Of a stretch of 35,494 nucleotides of DNA, positions 1-8,033 are shown in pieces. Source of the DNA: Terriglobales bacterium (GTDB lineage: Bacteria; Acidobacteriota; Terriglobia; Terriglobales; Acidobacteriaceae); assembly GCA_015655585.1 (NCBI GenBank), contig JAATEV010000118.1, positions 1 through 35,494 on the forward strand, in the 5' to 3' direction. The position numbers and the translations under genes were made by a program. Numbering within the stretch: the stretch's first letter is position 1; the number at the start of each line of letters is the position of its first letter. A model generated the notes under the pieces. It searched no databases. It was not told the origin of the DNA and worked only from the letters and a program-made list of their open reading frames with translations.

Positions 1-16
1 AACTGGAGGTATCATC

Positions 17-307
17 ATGAATATGGCAGTGATCCACATCTCGGAAGCAGATGCGGCCCGCGACTTCGCGGGGCTGATGGCCCGCGTGCGTGCCGGAATC
101 GAGGTCGTCATCGATGGCGCTTCGCCTGCCGTGAAGCTGTCCATGGTGGCTACTCGTCCGGGCCGCCTGCTGTCGGAGTCCATCGCGCTGGCCGAGGCCC
201 ACTCGAAAGAGCTGGGCTATGAGCCGGTGATGGATGAGGCGTACGCCGCCGACATGGAAGAGATCATCCGCAACCGCAAGCCGCGTGACACGTCGGCATG
301 GGACTGA
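17..307 (+). CDS. Antitoxin of a VapBC-type module (Phd/YefM-like)
   Basis: A 96-residue protein that probably binds DNA as the antitoxin of a type II toxin-antitoxin pair and neutralises the PIN-domain toxin encoded next. The N-terminus (VIHISEADAARDFAGLMARV, then a V-V-I-D-G pattern) has the beta-alpha layout of the Phd/YefM fold. The C-terminal half is polar and would be the toxin-wrapping part. An AGGAGGT-like ribosome site (TGGAGGT, 4-10) lies just before the ATG at 17; a second in-frame ATG follows at 23. Its stop overlaps the toxin start by 10 bases, so the two are translationally coupled. The operon's own operator would lie left of the window. Family call is by pattern only. Confidence 0.8.
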   Translation: MNMAVIHISEADAARDFAGLMARVRAGIEVVIDGASPAVKLSMVATRPGRLLSESIALAEAHSKELGYEPVMDEAYAADMEEIIRNRKPRDTSAWD

Positions 308-711
308 TCCTCGATACTGGCATCCTGATCGCGGGCGAACGGCGCAGGGAGACGGTGAAGCAAGTTATCGAACGCGTGCAGTCCGTCCTTGGGGAAACTG
401 AAGCTGCGCTCTCCACGGTCTCCATCGTGGAGCTGACGCACGGCATCTACCGGGCCAAAACGGACGCTGATCGTGAGCGCCGCCGGAGCTTCTGCGACGA
501 AATATGCCGAGACATGATCGTGCATCCGGTGTCTCTGGAGATCGCGCAGCTTGCCGGAAAGATCGAGGGCGAACAGGCCGCCCAGGGCATCGCCATCGCC
601 TTCGAAGACCTCGTGATCGGGGCCACGGCCATCCATCTCGGCTTCGGCGTGGCCACGCTCAACGTGAAGCACTTCAAACTCATCCCCGGCCTCGATATCG
701 TCTCGTTGTAA
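298..711 (+). CDS. VapC-type PIN-domain toxin (ribonuclease)
   Basis: A 137-residue PIN-domain protein, normal length for VapC toxins, which cleave tRNA or rRNA with Mg2+ held by a cluster of acidic residues. The expected residues are visible: D6 in LILDTG, E45 in VSIVELTHG, D104 in AFEDLVIGA, and the fourth position as N122 in TLNVKHF, a common variant (TLNxxHF) in this family. It starts inside the antitoxin gene (10-base overlap), typical of vapBC operons. Nothing suggests truncation, so the module is probably active. The RNA target cannot be predicted from sequence. Confidence 0.9.
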   Translation: MGLILDTGILIAGERRRETVKQVIERVQSVLGETEAALSTVSIVELTHGIYRAKTDADRERRRSFCDEICRDMIVHPVSLEIAQLAGKIEGEQAAQGIAIAFEDLVIGATAIHLGFGVATLNVKHFKLIPGLDIVSL

Positions 712-895
712 GCCTGCGGATGTTCTTCTCTTAGCTGCCGCTCTTCCCGCCGCCAATCGAACCACGAATGCACGGTTAAAAGCACAGATAATCGAGGGCC
801 TAATAGCCACCGGAATCGAGCTGGAATCCCCGCGCTAATCGATCCCTTAAAGCACTCGGCTAAGTGCCCCTCGAAACCGTACAATCGAGCCACAC

Positions 896-1987
896 ATGCA
901 ACTCGCTTCCGGCACCGACATCCCGGACGGTCTTCTAGCGGCGAAGGCGCTGCTAAGCGAAAAACTGCATCAGGGGTCTGCGACCTCAACGCACACACTT
1001 CATCAGGGCTTCGGCTTCGTTATCTCCCACACTTCGTTAGGGATAATCGGCCCGTTGTACGACAGTGATGTCAGGTCACGTTGTACCGGACAGGAGAGAG
1101 ATAGAGAATCTGGACTCGACTACTTCGGGGCCAGATACTACAGCAGTTCGATGGGTAGGTTCTCCAGCCCTGATCCTGCTGGTCCATGGGCTGCCGATGT
1201 AGCTGATCCTCAGAGCTGGAATTTCTATGCTTATGCTCGCAACAATCCGCTGATCAATGTCGATCCGACCGGACTTGACTGTGTTTACTACAACAATGCC
1301 GGGGATGGTATCGAATCAGTTGATAAGAACAGCAACGGCAGCGAGTGCGGTGCGAATGGAGGAAACTGGGTTAATGGAACCCTTACAGGTGCCCAATACT
1401 TTTCTGGCAGCGACACATGGGGTCTCCAAAGTAGGGATTCTTCCAACAGCTACCTGACCTATGCGAGTGCTCCTGGAACACAGAGCGATGGAACTACGTG
1501 CAGCGGCGACTGCGATAAAGCTAACGGTTATTTCCAAACATCGCTTGGAGGAGTGAACGATGTTCCTCTGAATCCCTATGCACAAGCTGTCTTCTCGCAA
1601 GTTGGTCAGATTACCGGTCCAACCTACGAAGCAGCTAGCCGAGCGTTTTGTAGTGCAGTAACTTTCGGACAGGCGGGAGCGGTAACTTCCTCAGTGGCTG
1701 GAGCACCCATAAAGAAATCTTGGTTAGATATCGCAAAGGCTGGTGGTGCCGGAATGAGCGATTACACCACTGTAGCGTCGGCCTGGGGGTCAAATCTTCG
1801 GGGAGGAGGTGCCATCTCAGGTGCAGCGGGCCAATTTCTAAAAAGCATTTCACAGAGCCCCGGTAGTTTCGCAGGCACCGCAAGGATCGGAGGTGCAATA
1901 GGTAGGGTCGCCAATAAGATTGCATCTTCAGAGGCGGCTGGTGTTGTTTCTGCACTTGGATTGGCTTGCATCGGAGGGCATCCATAA
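896..1987 (+). CDS. RHS-core fragment with C-terminal toxin tip, cassette 1
   Basis: This 363-codon frame carries only the short RHS-repeat-associated core of a polymorphic toxin (about codons 65-122: GQERDRESGLDYFGARYY, SSPDP, NFYAYARNNPLINVDPTG) and then a unique tip of about 240 residues. The long YD-repeat shell that normally precedes the core is missing. Codons before about 1087 resemble nothing and the ATG at 896 has no good ribosome site, so the true start is uncertain and the gene may be a silent donor cassette. The tip has a Cys/Asn/Gly-rich first half and a Gly/Ala-rich, fairly hydrophobic last 100 residues. I do not recognise its activity. The stop overlaps the next start (TAATG), as in toxin-immunity pairs. 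Bases 712-895 hold nothing I can identify. Confidence 0.75.
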   Translation: MQLASGTDIPDGLLAAKALLSEKLHQGSATSTHTLHQGFGFVISHTSLGIIGPLYDSDVRSRCTGQERDRESGLDYFGARYYSSSMGRFSSPDPAGPWAADVADPQSWNFYAYARNNPLINVDPTGLDCVYYNNAGDGIESVDKNSNGSECGANGGNWVNGTLTGAQYFSGSDTWGLQSRDSSNSYLTYASAPGTQSDGTTCSGDCDKANGYFQTSLGGVNDVPLNPYAQAVFSQVGQITGPTYEAASRAFCSAVTFGQAGAVTSSVAGAPIKKSWLDIAKAGGAGMSDYTTVASAWGSNLRGGGAISGAAGQFLKSISQSPGSFAGTARIGGAIGRVANKIASSEAAGVVSALGLACIGGHP

Positions 1988-2397
1988 TGATTGATAGAAA
2001 AAATCGCATCAAAGGCGCGAGTTTGATACGTGAGTTCTTAGATTGTCATATCACCAATGACGAGTTCGACGAACAATACCCCCATAATTCTTATGACCCT
2101 GCGTTAAAGAATATCGGTCAACGTTTGTGGTTTTTCTGGAGTGATCTTGAAACCCATCGCCTTGATGGAAAACATGCTCTTAATGTAGAGCAGCGTGCGA
2201 TTGCTAAAAGGTGTATTCAGTTTTTAGAAACCGATTTGGAATACACGGGGCCATCTGTGAAAATTGATCCTCTCGCTTGGCTAAAGCGCGGATGGAAGTC
2301 TTTGACTCGGCAGTACGCCTACGATTCGGATCAGTTGTGGTGGCCTTTCGCGAACGAAGAGCAATCCAAGTCCGCTAAAGACAGGCAAATTTCTTAG
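1987..2397 (+). CDS. Candidate immunity protein for RHS tip 1
   Basis: A 136-residue soluble protein with no signal peptide or membrane segment. A GGAGGG ribosome site at 1973-1978 points to the ATG at 1987, which overlaps the stop of the toxin tip by one base (TAATG); an upstream in-frame start at 1966 is rejected on that basis. The protein is rich in Trp, Tyr, Asp and Glu (for example RLWFFWSDLE and SDQLWWPF), usual for cytoplasmic immunity proteins that mask a toxin. The coding DNA is clearly AT-richer than the flanks, suggesting recent transfer. The role is inferred from position; the family is not recognised. Confidence 0.65.
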   Translation: MIDRKNRIKGASLIREFLDCHITNDEFDEQYPHNSYDPALKNIGQRLWFFWSDLETHRLDGKHALNVEQRAIAKRCIQFLETDLEYTGPSVKIDPLAWLKRGWKSLTRQYAYDSDQLWWPFANEEQSKSAKDRQIS

Positions 2398-2400
2398 AAA

Positions 2401-3225
2401 ATGCCCCCGGCTACCCATACGACGTATGAGACTTTCCAGTACGACTGGGTCATTACTTGTTCATCTCATTCTTCCGGCAAAGAAAGAGACGCAGAGAGTG
2501 GACTGGATTACTTCGGAGCCAGATACTACGCTTCCAGTATGGGCCGGTGGATGAGCCCGGACTGGTCAGCCAAAGCCGAGCCGGTTCCTTACGCTAAGCT
2601 GGAGGATCCGCAGTCGCTGAACCTCTATAGCTACGTGCTCAATCATCCGCTCAGCACGATTGATACAGACGGACACGACCCATATCATTTCTGCTCAACA
2701 GATGGGGATGGAATCTGCGGAAGTGGTGCAGTCGATCCTACCGCACAAGGAAATCCAGCCCAAACAGCTCCAACAACACAGGCCCAACAGCAGGGCTATC
2801 AACCACCTCAGGGACAACCATCTCAAGGAAATCCTGGTCAGCCGGTAGATGCAGGTGGAAATCCGGCGCCGCCCGTAGTTCCTGTCCCGGGCGCGCCCGG
2901 GGTAGGCTGGAAATGGAGCCCGGATGGTGATAATTCACGAACTGGAACATGGACTCCTGATGGTAAAGTGCCCGGAGGTCGCAATCCAAATGCAAGCTGG
3001 GATGACAATCCGGGCCCCAAGGGAATTCCTCACTGGGATGTTAACGATGGCGAGGGAAGGACAAGACGATACACGGGAGATGGTGGAGAGCTGACTCCAG
3101 AAGAGGCACATGGTCGTCCTCCTAAAGCGCAACCCCAACCTCGCAGCGGACAAGGTCAAGGCAGTCCTAATACAGACCCTTGGTGGCACAATATTTTCAG
3201 GCCATGTATACCGTGCATTCTGTGA
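2401..3225 (+). CDS. RHS-core fragment with C-terminal toxin tip, cassette 2
   Basis: A 274-codon frame beginning three bases after the stop of immunity gene 1. It holds a complete RHS-associated core (about residues 25-85: SGKERDAESGLDYFGARYY, SMGRWMSPDWSAKAEP, YAKLEDPQSLNLYSYV, NHPLSTIDTDGHDP). A Gln/Pro/Gly-rich linker follows, then a roughly 90-residue tip with GWKWSPDG, TWTPDGKVPGG, PHWDVNDGEGRTRRYTGDG and PEEAH. The Pro-His-Trp-Asp block followed by a basic, aromatic stretch resembles small nuclease tips of polymorphic toxins, but I cannot name the family. The N-terminal shell is missing and there is no convincing ribosome site, so it may be an orphan recombination donor rather than a secreted toxin. 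Confidence 0.75.
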   Translation: MPPATHTTYETFQYDWVITCSSHSSGKERDAESGLDYFGARYYASSMGRWMSPDWSAKAEPVPYAKLEDPQSLNLYSYVLNHPLSTIDTDGHDPYHFCSTDGDGICGSGAVDPTAQGNPAQTAPTTQAQQQGYQPPQGQPSQGNPGQPVDAGGNPAPPVVPVPGAPGVGWKWSPDGDNSRTGTWTPDGKVPGGRNPNASWDDNPGPKGIPHWDVNDGEGRTRRYTGDGGELTPEEAHGRPPKAQPQPRSGQGQGSPNTDPWWHNIFRPCIPCIL

Positions 3226-3279
3226 ACTCGAAGGTTTAGAAACAAAGAAGGGCGTACGGTTAGTTTCAGGAGTTGTCAA

Positions 3280-3765
3280 ATGGAAGTAATAAGCAAGCAC
3301 CAAGCAGAAGATGTATTGGGTCAAGGCGCGTTGGATGTTTACCTGCAGTCGTACTGGAATGCCAACTATGCCGATGTGGCTACCTACAAGATTCCAAGGG
3401 ATACCGGAGCCCAAACAATACTTGCTAAACGATTGGGCGCAGTCGCATTTGAAGTAGTTGGATGTTGGGTTCAAATAACATATTGGAGTAATGGAGACGA
3501 TGTTAACCAAGATCTCTTTTACGGATACCGTAAAGGGAATGGAAGCGATCTGAGCTTGAAAGATGCACCCTTCCACCGATTCTTCGGAAATGAAGATGCA
3601 CAGTTCATTAGCATCATTAGCATGATCTTCTACTTTTCATGGGATGCCTGGGTTTTCAGCAATGACTTTTCATCCATAGTCAGAATTAGCAACGATGAGA
3701 CAATCGAGGTACTTACAGCATCAGAAATATTGAAGCGGAAACTATCTTCTATTTTTGGTATCTGA
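3280..3765 (+). CDS. Candidate immunity protein for RHS tip 2
   Basis: A 161-residue protein 54 bases downstream of toxin tip 2, with a CAGGAG ribosome site at 3268-3273 before its ATG. It is acidic and aromatic, without a signal peptide. A hydrophobic run near residues 110-125 (FISIISMIFYFSWDAWVF) is probably a core strand or helix rather than a membrane anchor. The base composition is AT-rich compared with the housekeeping genes, as for immunity gene 1. The homology break to the next cassette lies almost exactly at its stop codon. Function is inferred from context. Confidence 0.62.
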   Translation: MEVISKHQAEDVLGQGALDVYLQSYWNANYADVATYKIPRDTGAQTILAKRLGAVAFEVVGCWVQITYWSNGDDVNQDLFYGYRKGNGSDLSLKDAPFHRFFGNEDAQFISIISMIFYFSWDAWVFSNDFSSIVRISNDETIEVLTASEILKRKLSSIFGI

Positions 3766-4228
3766 CAAAGTAGCGTTTGGAGCGATTGCATTTGGCCCAA
3801 CAGCAGAATAACAACCAGTCAGTTGGAAGTACGACGGTCGGCGCGCTCTCAAAGGTCTTGACGAACGTCTGAGTACGCCCAAAGGCGGAGACCCTAGCCA
3901 ACTCCAAGACGGCGCAGACGCTCTCGCCAACGCACTTATCAATAACGCTAATAGGACTAAACCAAACCAAGTTGCTCCGGATACAGGAAAGGCATCTCCG
4001 GATCTTGCGAAAGCGATGCAAGATGCCGCTAAAAATAGGGCGAATGGGGGAGCTGATCCGGTCGAGGGCAGAACGTTCTATGGAACGAGCCACATCCCGC
4101 CGGACAGGCTGACCAGCCGCCCAATTGGCAATGGTCGCCAAACGGTCTATGAGTCTTTCGGGCCGTTCAAAGACAGCACGAGCCGCCAGCCAACGTACAT
4201 ATACATCTACAACGATCCGGGACATTGA
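3764..4228 (+). pseudogene. Decayed orphan RHS toxin tip, cassette 3
   Basis: Read in the frame of the ATG at 4016, an open stretch runs back to 3812 without a start codon, and past an in-frame TAA (3809-3811) to the end of immunity gene 2. The translation includes DKVAFGAIAFGPTAE, then the stop, then SWKYDGRRALKGLDERLSTP, later KAMQDAAKNRANGGADPVEG, FYGTSHIPPDRLTSRP and a Tyr-rich end (PTYIYIYNDPGH). This looks like the C-terminal tip of an RHS or similar toxin whose core and start were lost, probably when cassette 2 was inserted ahead of it. The 70-codon frame from 4016 could still be expressed, but nothing supports that start. The tip family is not recognised. Confidence 0.55.
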
Positions 4229-4239
4229 GGATACGAACC

Positions 4240-4779
4240 ATGAGGACATTTGTTATGAAGCTCGCGTTGCTGACGACGGCAATTTGCTTGAGTTATGCCG
4301 CCCATGCTCAGGATGACGGAGTAATGCTCGTGCAGCAGGCTGCTCATTGTCTGGCTGCCAAGGGTTTTCTTCCACATGCCGACTATAAGGAGTTGACGTT
4401 CGGCTACCTCCTTGACGAGAAGTCCTACCCGGACAAAAAACTGCTCTACGTCGTGAATTATCCAAATTCCTCCCGACCAAATGGCTTCGTGTTCACCATC
4501 TTCCTGACAAAACCGGACAGTCGCCAGGATTTCGACATACAAAACAACGCTCGCTTCACACGGGCCAAAGATGGCAGGGTATCTTTCGTGGCTCCGCCGC
4601 TGGGCGGTACGTGGACCCGGGACCATCTTGTGTTTGCCATCAAGCAGATTGGGAAGCAGCCGAGGTTGACAATTCCGGCTAAGGACGTGCTTACGATTGG
4701 TTCTTCAGTTGGGTGCGAAGCGTACACCGATCCGCAACCAAAACCGAATGCAAACTACGGCTCTTCTCCTTCATCGTAG
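4240..4779 (+). CDS. Exported protein, possible periplasmic immunity of cassette 3
   Basis: A 179-residue protein with a clear Sec signal peptide (MRTFVMKLALLTTAICLSYA, cut after AHA about residue 22), so it acts in the periplasm. The ATG at 4240 has a TGAGGA ribosome site at 4226-4231; a TTG at 4225 is a poorer choice. The mature part has two widely spaced Cys residues (HCLAAKG and VGCEAY) that could form a disulphide. It begins 11 bases after the decayed tip stop, the position of an immunity gene; exported immunities exist for toxins acting in the periplasm. It could equally be an unrelated lipid or stress protein. Its 3' end overlaps the convergent BNR gene by 25 bases. Confidence 0.6.
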   Translation: MRTFVMKLALLTTAICLSYAAHAQDDGVMLVQQAAHCLAAKGFLPHADYKELTFGYLLDEKSYPDKKLLYVVNYPNSSRPNGFVFTIFLTKPDSRQDFDIQNNARFTRAKDGRVSFVAPPLGGTWTRDHLVFAIKQIGKQPRLTIPAKDVLTIGSSVGCEAYTDPQPKPNANYGSSPSS

Positions 4780-7700
4780 GGATTGAGGACGCTCTTGATG
4801 ATCTCCGCCCGGAGATTGAGAGCTGGCAGTTTGGCGGCTTCCAGTTGCTTATTGAGAGCAGGCACTTGCTCATCCTTCAACGTGTTGAAGGATGCGACAG
4901 TCGTGGCCAGGGCCTTCAACACGTCTGCCGCAGCGGCCTCGCCTTGCGTCGTGGGGGCAGCGTCTGCATTGTTGATGACGTTGTAGACACCGCCCAGAGA
5001 GGTGTTGAGGCGCGAAAGCGACTGGAACGCGGTCGTGCTCTGCGGGGCCTGGGCAGCTCCGCGAACACCGCGGACACGTTCGCCCTCAATGTTCGAAGCC
5101 TGTTGCTGAACAGCCTGGATGGCCCCCAGTATATTGGCGTCCTGTGTCTTGGCGGCGATCGCGTCCAGATCGGTGTGCAGCGCACGAATCTGTCCCGTGA
5201 GCGTCATGGTCGTGTCCATACCATCGTGAAGCCGTGTGGCCAGATCATGAGCTTCAGCAAGCGCAGCAGAGCCAGCGGAGTTGCGTGGGTCCATGATGAC
5301 CATGATGGACTGGGCGAAGGATTTGCCGTCTACGGTGAGCCGGACAGTGTACGTACCGGGCAGAACAAAGACGCCAAGCGGCTCGCGAGGAGTATCGCGA
5401 TAGATCGCGGAGATGGGATAGTCGTGTGTGAGCGAGGCAGGCGGGGCCGAGCGAAGATCCCACACCCAGCGATGCATCCCCGGCGTCGTCGCAAGCGTCT
5501 TCGGCGAGCGCACCCAATAGGTCGGCACATTCAGCGTCTCGTCCGGTTCTGGCCGGTCGGTCGAAAGATAGGTGCGAACAAGCTTGCCACTCGCATCGAG
5601 GATCTCGATTTTCAGCGGCTGCTTCGGCGCGACCGGCAGAAAGTAGTCGATCATGGCGCCATCCGGCGGATTCTGTCCGGCTGGCTCTTCGGGCGGCAGC
5701 GGCGTGTCGGTATTGGCATTGCGGCGCACGCGAACGGCTTTGGCCGGAGCGAAGAGATAGGCGTTACGGCCATCACCCAGAGCGGCCTGCTGGCGTAGCG
5801 GGGTTACATCGTCAAGTACCCAGAAGCTACGGCCATGCGTCGCAATCACCAGATCGTCTTCGTGTACCACAAGGTCGCGCACACTGGAGACAGGCAGGTT
5901 CAGTTGCAGCGGCTGCCAGTGGTCGCCATCGTTGAAGCTGACGAAGACACCGATTTCGGTACCCGCGTAAAGCAGGTGCGGAGTCTTCGGGTCTTCGCGG
6001 ATAGCATTGACTACCGCACCCACAGGCAAGCCTTCCACGATGGACTTCCACGTCTTGCCGTCATCGTGCGTGCGGAAGGCTGCAGGATGCAGGTCATCGA
6101 GGTGCAGTTTATTGATGGCGGCGTAGACGGTGTAGTCGTCGAACCTGGAAGCGTCCAGTTGCGAGACCTTGGCCCAGGCGCCGAGCGCGGTCGGCGTAAT
6201 GTTCGTCCAGTGCCCGCCCGCATCGTGCGTCAGGTGAATAAGACCATCATCGGTACCGGCCCAGATGGTATTCATGTTGAGCTTGGACGGAGCAATGGCA
6301 TAAACCACGCCCTTATGCTGGCCGTGCTCGGGGTCTCGTGCAGAGAAGGTGCCGAAGTTAGCGGGAATCTCGTAACTGGGGCGCGCAAGATCAGGGCTGA
6401 TAGTCTGCCACGAGTGCCCGCCGTCAGTCGTCTTCATCACATACTGCGAGCCAAGAAAAAGAGTCTTGTTATCGACCGTCGAGAAGAGCAGCGGCATCGT
6501 GCGCACAGAACGCAAGTCGCCGCCGCGCCCGCGCCCGACACTGGGCCCGACCTGCTGTACGCCACCGGTATTGGCGTCGAAGACAGTCGCCTTGCCGCCA
6601 TAGATAAGGTTAGGATGCAGCGGATCGGGCGCAACATATCCGTACTCTTCCACTCCAACCGTGCGCCAGTCGCGGAAGGTAATCGCACCATTGTCGCCAC
6701 GACTCTTGATGCCGACCGAGCCGGACTCCTGCTGCCCACCATAGATCCAATACGGATACTGATTGTCGGTAGTGACGTGATAAAACTGCGCCGTCGGCTG
6801 GTTATACCAGCTCGACCAAGTCTGGCCTCCGTTGACAGTAATCGTTGCTCCCTGATCCACGCCAAGCAGCATGATGTCGGGGTTGATCGGGTTGATCCAG
6901 ATGCTGTGGTAGTCATCGCCGCCCGGTGCGCCCTTGATTGCCGTAAAGCTCTTGCCGCCGTCGGTGGATTTATAGAACGAAGTATCCACGGTATAAACGA
7001 CGTCGGGATTGCGCGGATCAACGCGAATCCAGGCAAAGTCCTGCCCACGGCTGCTGACACGAGGCTCTGTGTTGATGCGCGTCCACGATTCGCCCGCATC
7101 GTCGGAACGATAAACTCCGGAAAGCGGCCCGGCATCCACGGCGGCATACATGCGCCTCGGATCGGAAGGCGCGACCGTAACCCCGATGCGCCCTACATGC
7201 TGCTCATTCGTAGGAAGTCCCTGCGTAAGCCGTCTCCATGTCTTGCCGCCGTCGGTCGACTTGAAGAGACCGGAAGTCGTGCCCTCGATAGAACCACCCT
7301 CCCACGGCGTCTGGCGAGCGGACCATAGAGCAGCAAAGACAGTCTGCGAGTTCGTCGGATCGAAAGTAAGATCGATAGCCCCCGTGTCCGGGTCTTTATA
7401 AAGAACCCTGGTCCACGTGCGAGCGCCATCGGTGGAGAGAAAGACGCCGCGCTCTTCATTGGGCCCATAAGGATGGCCGAGCACGGCGGCAAAGACGCGG
7501 TTCGGGTCTTTGGGATCGACAAGAATCCGTGCGATCTGCTGGCCATCACGCAAGCCAAGATGTGTCCACGATTTGCCGCCATCGGTCGACTTGTAAATGC
7601 CGTCGCCAACAGAGAGATCCGGCCTCTGCAACCCCTCCCCGCTGCCTACATAGATGACGTTCGGGTCTGAGGGAGCAACGGCAATACACCCGATGGAGCC

Positions 7701-7982
7701 GGTCGGCTGGCCATCAAAGATCGGGTTCCAGATACGGCCGGAATCCGTGGTCTTCCAGACTCCGCCATTGTTCGCGGCCATAAAAAAGACATTCGGCTGC
7801 GCGGGAATCCCGTCAATAGCCACAGTCCTTCCGGCACGGAACGGCCCCACAAGACGGTAGCGCATCTCGGCGAAGTTGGTCTCAGGAACCGACGCAAGAT
7901 TGAGCGGATTCTGCGCCGAGGCAAAAGAAGCGACAAGCGCAAGAGCAAGAGCGGCAAGGGATGCTGGGCGAGAAGTGAAAAT
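4755..7982 (-). CDS. Exported BNR/sortilin-like repeat protein
   Basis: A very large exported beta-propeller protein of about 1075 residues. At least ten Asp-box/BNR motifs (S/T-x-D-x-G-x-x-W, such as TTDSGRIW, STDGGKSW, SDDAGESW, THDDGKTW) build the sortilin/VPS10-like propellers typical of acidobacterial 'glycosyl hydrolase, BNR repeat' proteins. A beta domain (GTYTVRLTVDGKSF) and a helical C-terminus follow. No catalytic site is evident, so an enzymatic role is unproven. The first ATG (7865) lies after the signal peptide. The in-frame signal sequence (FTSRPASLAALALALVASFA, SAQ) extends to 7982 but contains no ATG, GTG or TTG. I place the start at an ATT with GGAGG four bases upstream (7987-7991), tentatively. 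A paralogue lies at 28608-31853. Confidence 0.85.
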   Translation of the reverse strand: MFTSRPASLAALALALVASFASAQNPLNLASVPETNFAEMRYRLVGPFRAGRTVAIDGIPAQPNVFFMAANNGGVWKTTDSGRIWNPIFDGQPTGSIGCIAVAPSDPNVIYVGSGEGLQRPDLSVGDGIYKSTDGGKSWTHLGLRDGQQIARILVDPKDPNRVFAAVLGHPYGPNEERGVFLSTDGARTWTRVLYKDPDTGAIDLTFDPTNSQTVFAALWSARQTPWEGGSIEGTTSGLFKSTDGGKTWRRLTQGLPTNEQHVGRIGVTVAPSDPRRMYAAVDAGPLSGVYRSDDAGESWTRINTEPRVSSRGQDFAWIRVDPRNPDVVYTVDTSFYKSTDGGKSFTAIKGAPGGDDYHSIWINPINPDIMLLGVDQGATITVNGGQTWSSWYNQPTAQFYHVTTDNQYPYWIYGGQQESGSVGIKSRGDNGAITFRDWRTVGVEEYGYVAPDPLHPNLIYGGKATVFDANTGGVQQVGPSVGRGRGGDLRSVRTMPLLFSTVDNKTLFLGSQYVMKTTDGGHSWQTISPDLARPSYEIPANFGTFSARDPEHGQHKGVVYAIAPSKLNMNTIWAGTDDGLIHLTHDAGGHWTNITPTALGAWAKVSQLDASRFDDYTVYAAINKLHLDDLHPAAFRTHDDGKTWKSIVEGLPVGAVVNAIREDPKTPHLLYAGTEIGVFVSFNDGDHWQPLQLNLPVSSVRDLVVHEDDLVIATHGRSFWVLDDVTPLRQQAALGDGRNAYLFAPAKAVRVRRNANTDTPLPPEEPAGQNPPDGAMIDYFLPVAPKQPLKIEILDASGKLVRTYLSTDRPEPDETLNVPTYWVRSPKTLATTPGMHRWVWDLRSAPPASLTHDYPISAIYRDTPREPLGVFVLPGTYTVRLTVDGKSFAQSIMVIMDPRNSAGSAALAEAHDLATRLHDGMDTTMTLTGQIRALHTDLDAIAAKTQDANILGAIQAVQQQASNIEGERVRGVRGAAQAPQSTTAFQSLSRLNTSLGGVYNVINNADAAPTTQGEAAAADVLKALATTVASFNTLKDEQVPALNKQLEAAKLPALNLRAEIIKSVLNPYDEGEEP

Positions 7983-8005
7983 AATGCCTCCGAACGGCCA
8001 AGCAG

Positions 8006-8033
8006 ATGATAGTGTCCCATTACTCTATCGCAA
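8006..8033 (-). promoter_or_regulatory. Possible promoter of the BNR gene
   Basis: On the minus strand TTGCGA (-35, 8028-8033) and TATCAT (-10, 8006-8011) are separated by 16 bases. Transcription would begin near 7999, giving a short leader that contains the GGAGG at 7987-7991 but not the out-of-frame ATG at 8020. Eye-based promoter call, weak on its own. Confidence 0.35.

Noticed and set aside
896..4779. Integrase, transposase or prophage driving the RHS island
   Set aside because: No reading frame in or beside the island shows integrase or transposase motifs, and no terminal repeats or tRNA-end duplication were found; the island is better explained by recombination between RHS cores.
4713..7328. 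Long plus-strand frames opposite the first BNR protein (4713-5798 and 5835-7328)
   Set aside because: No ribosome sites or motifs; the minus strand reads as BNR repeats over the entire interval.
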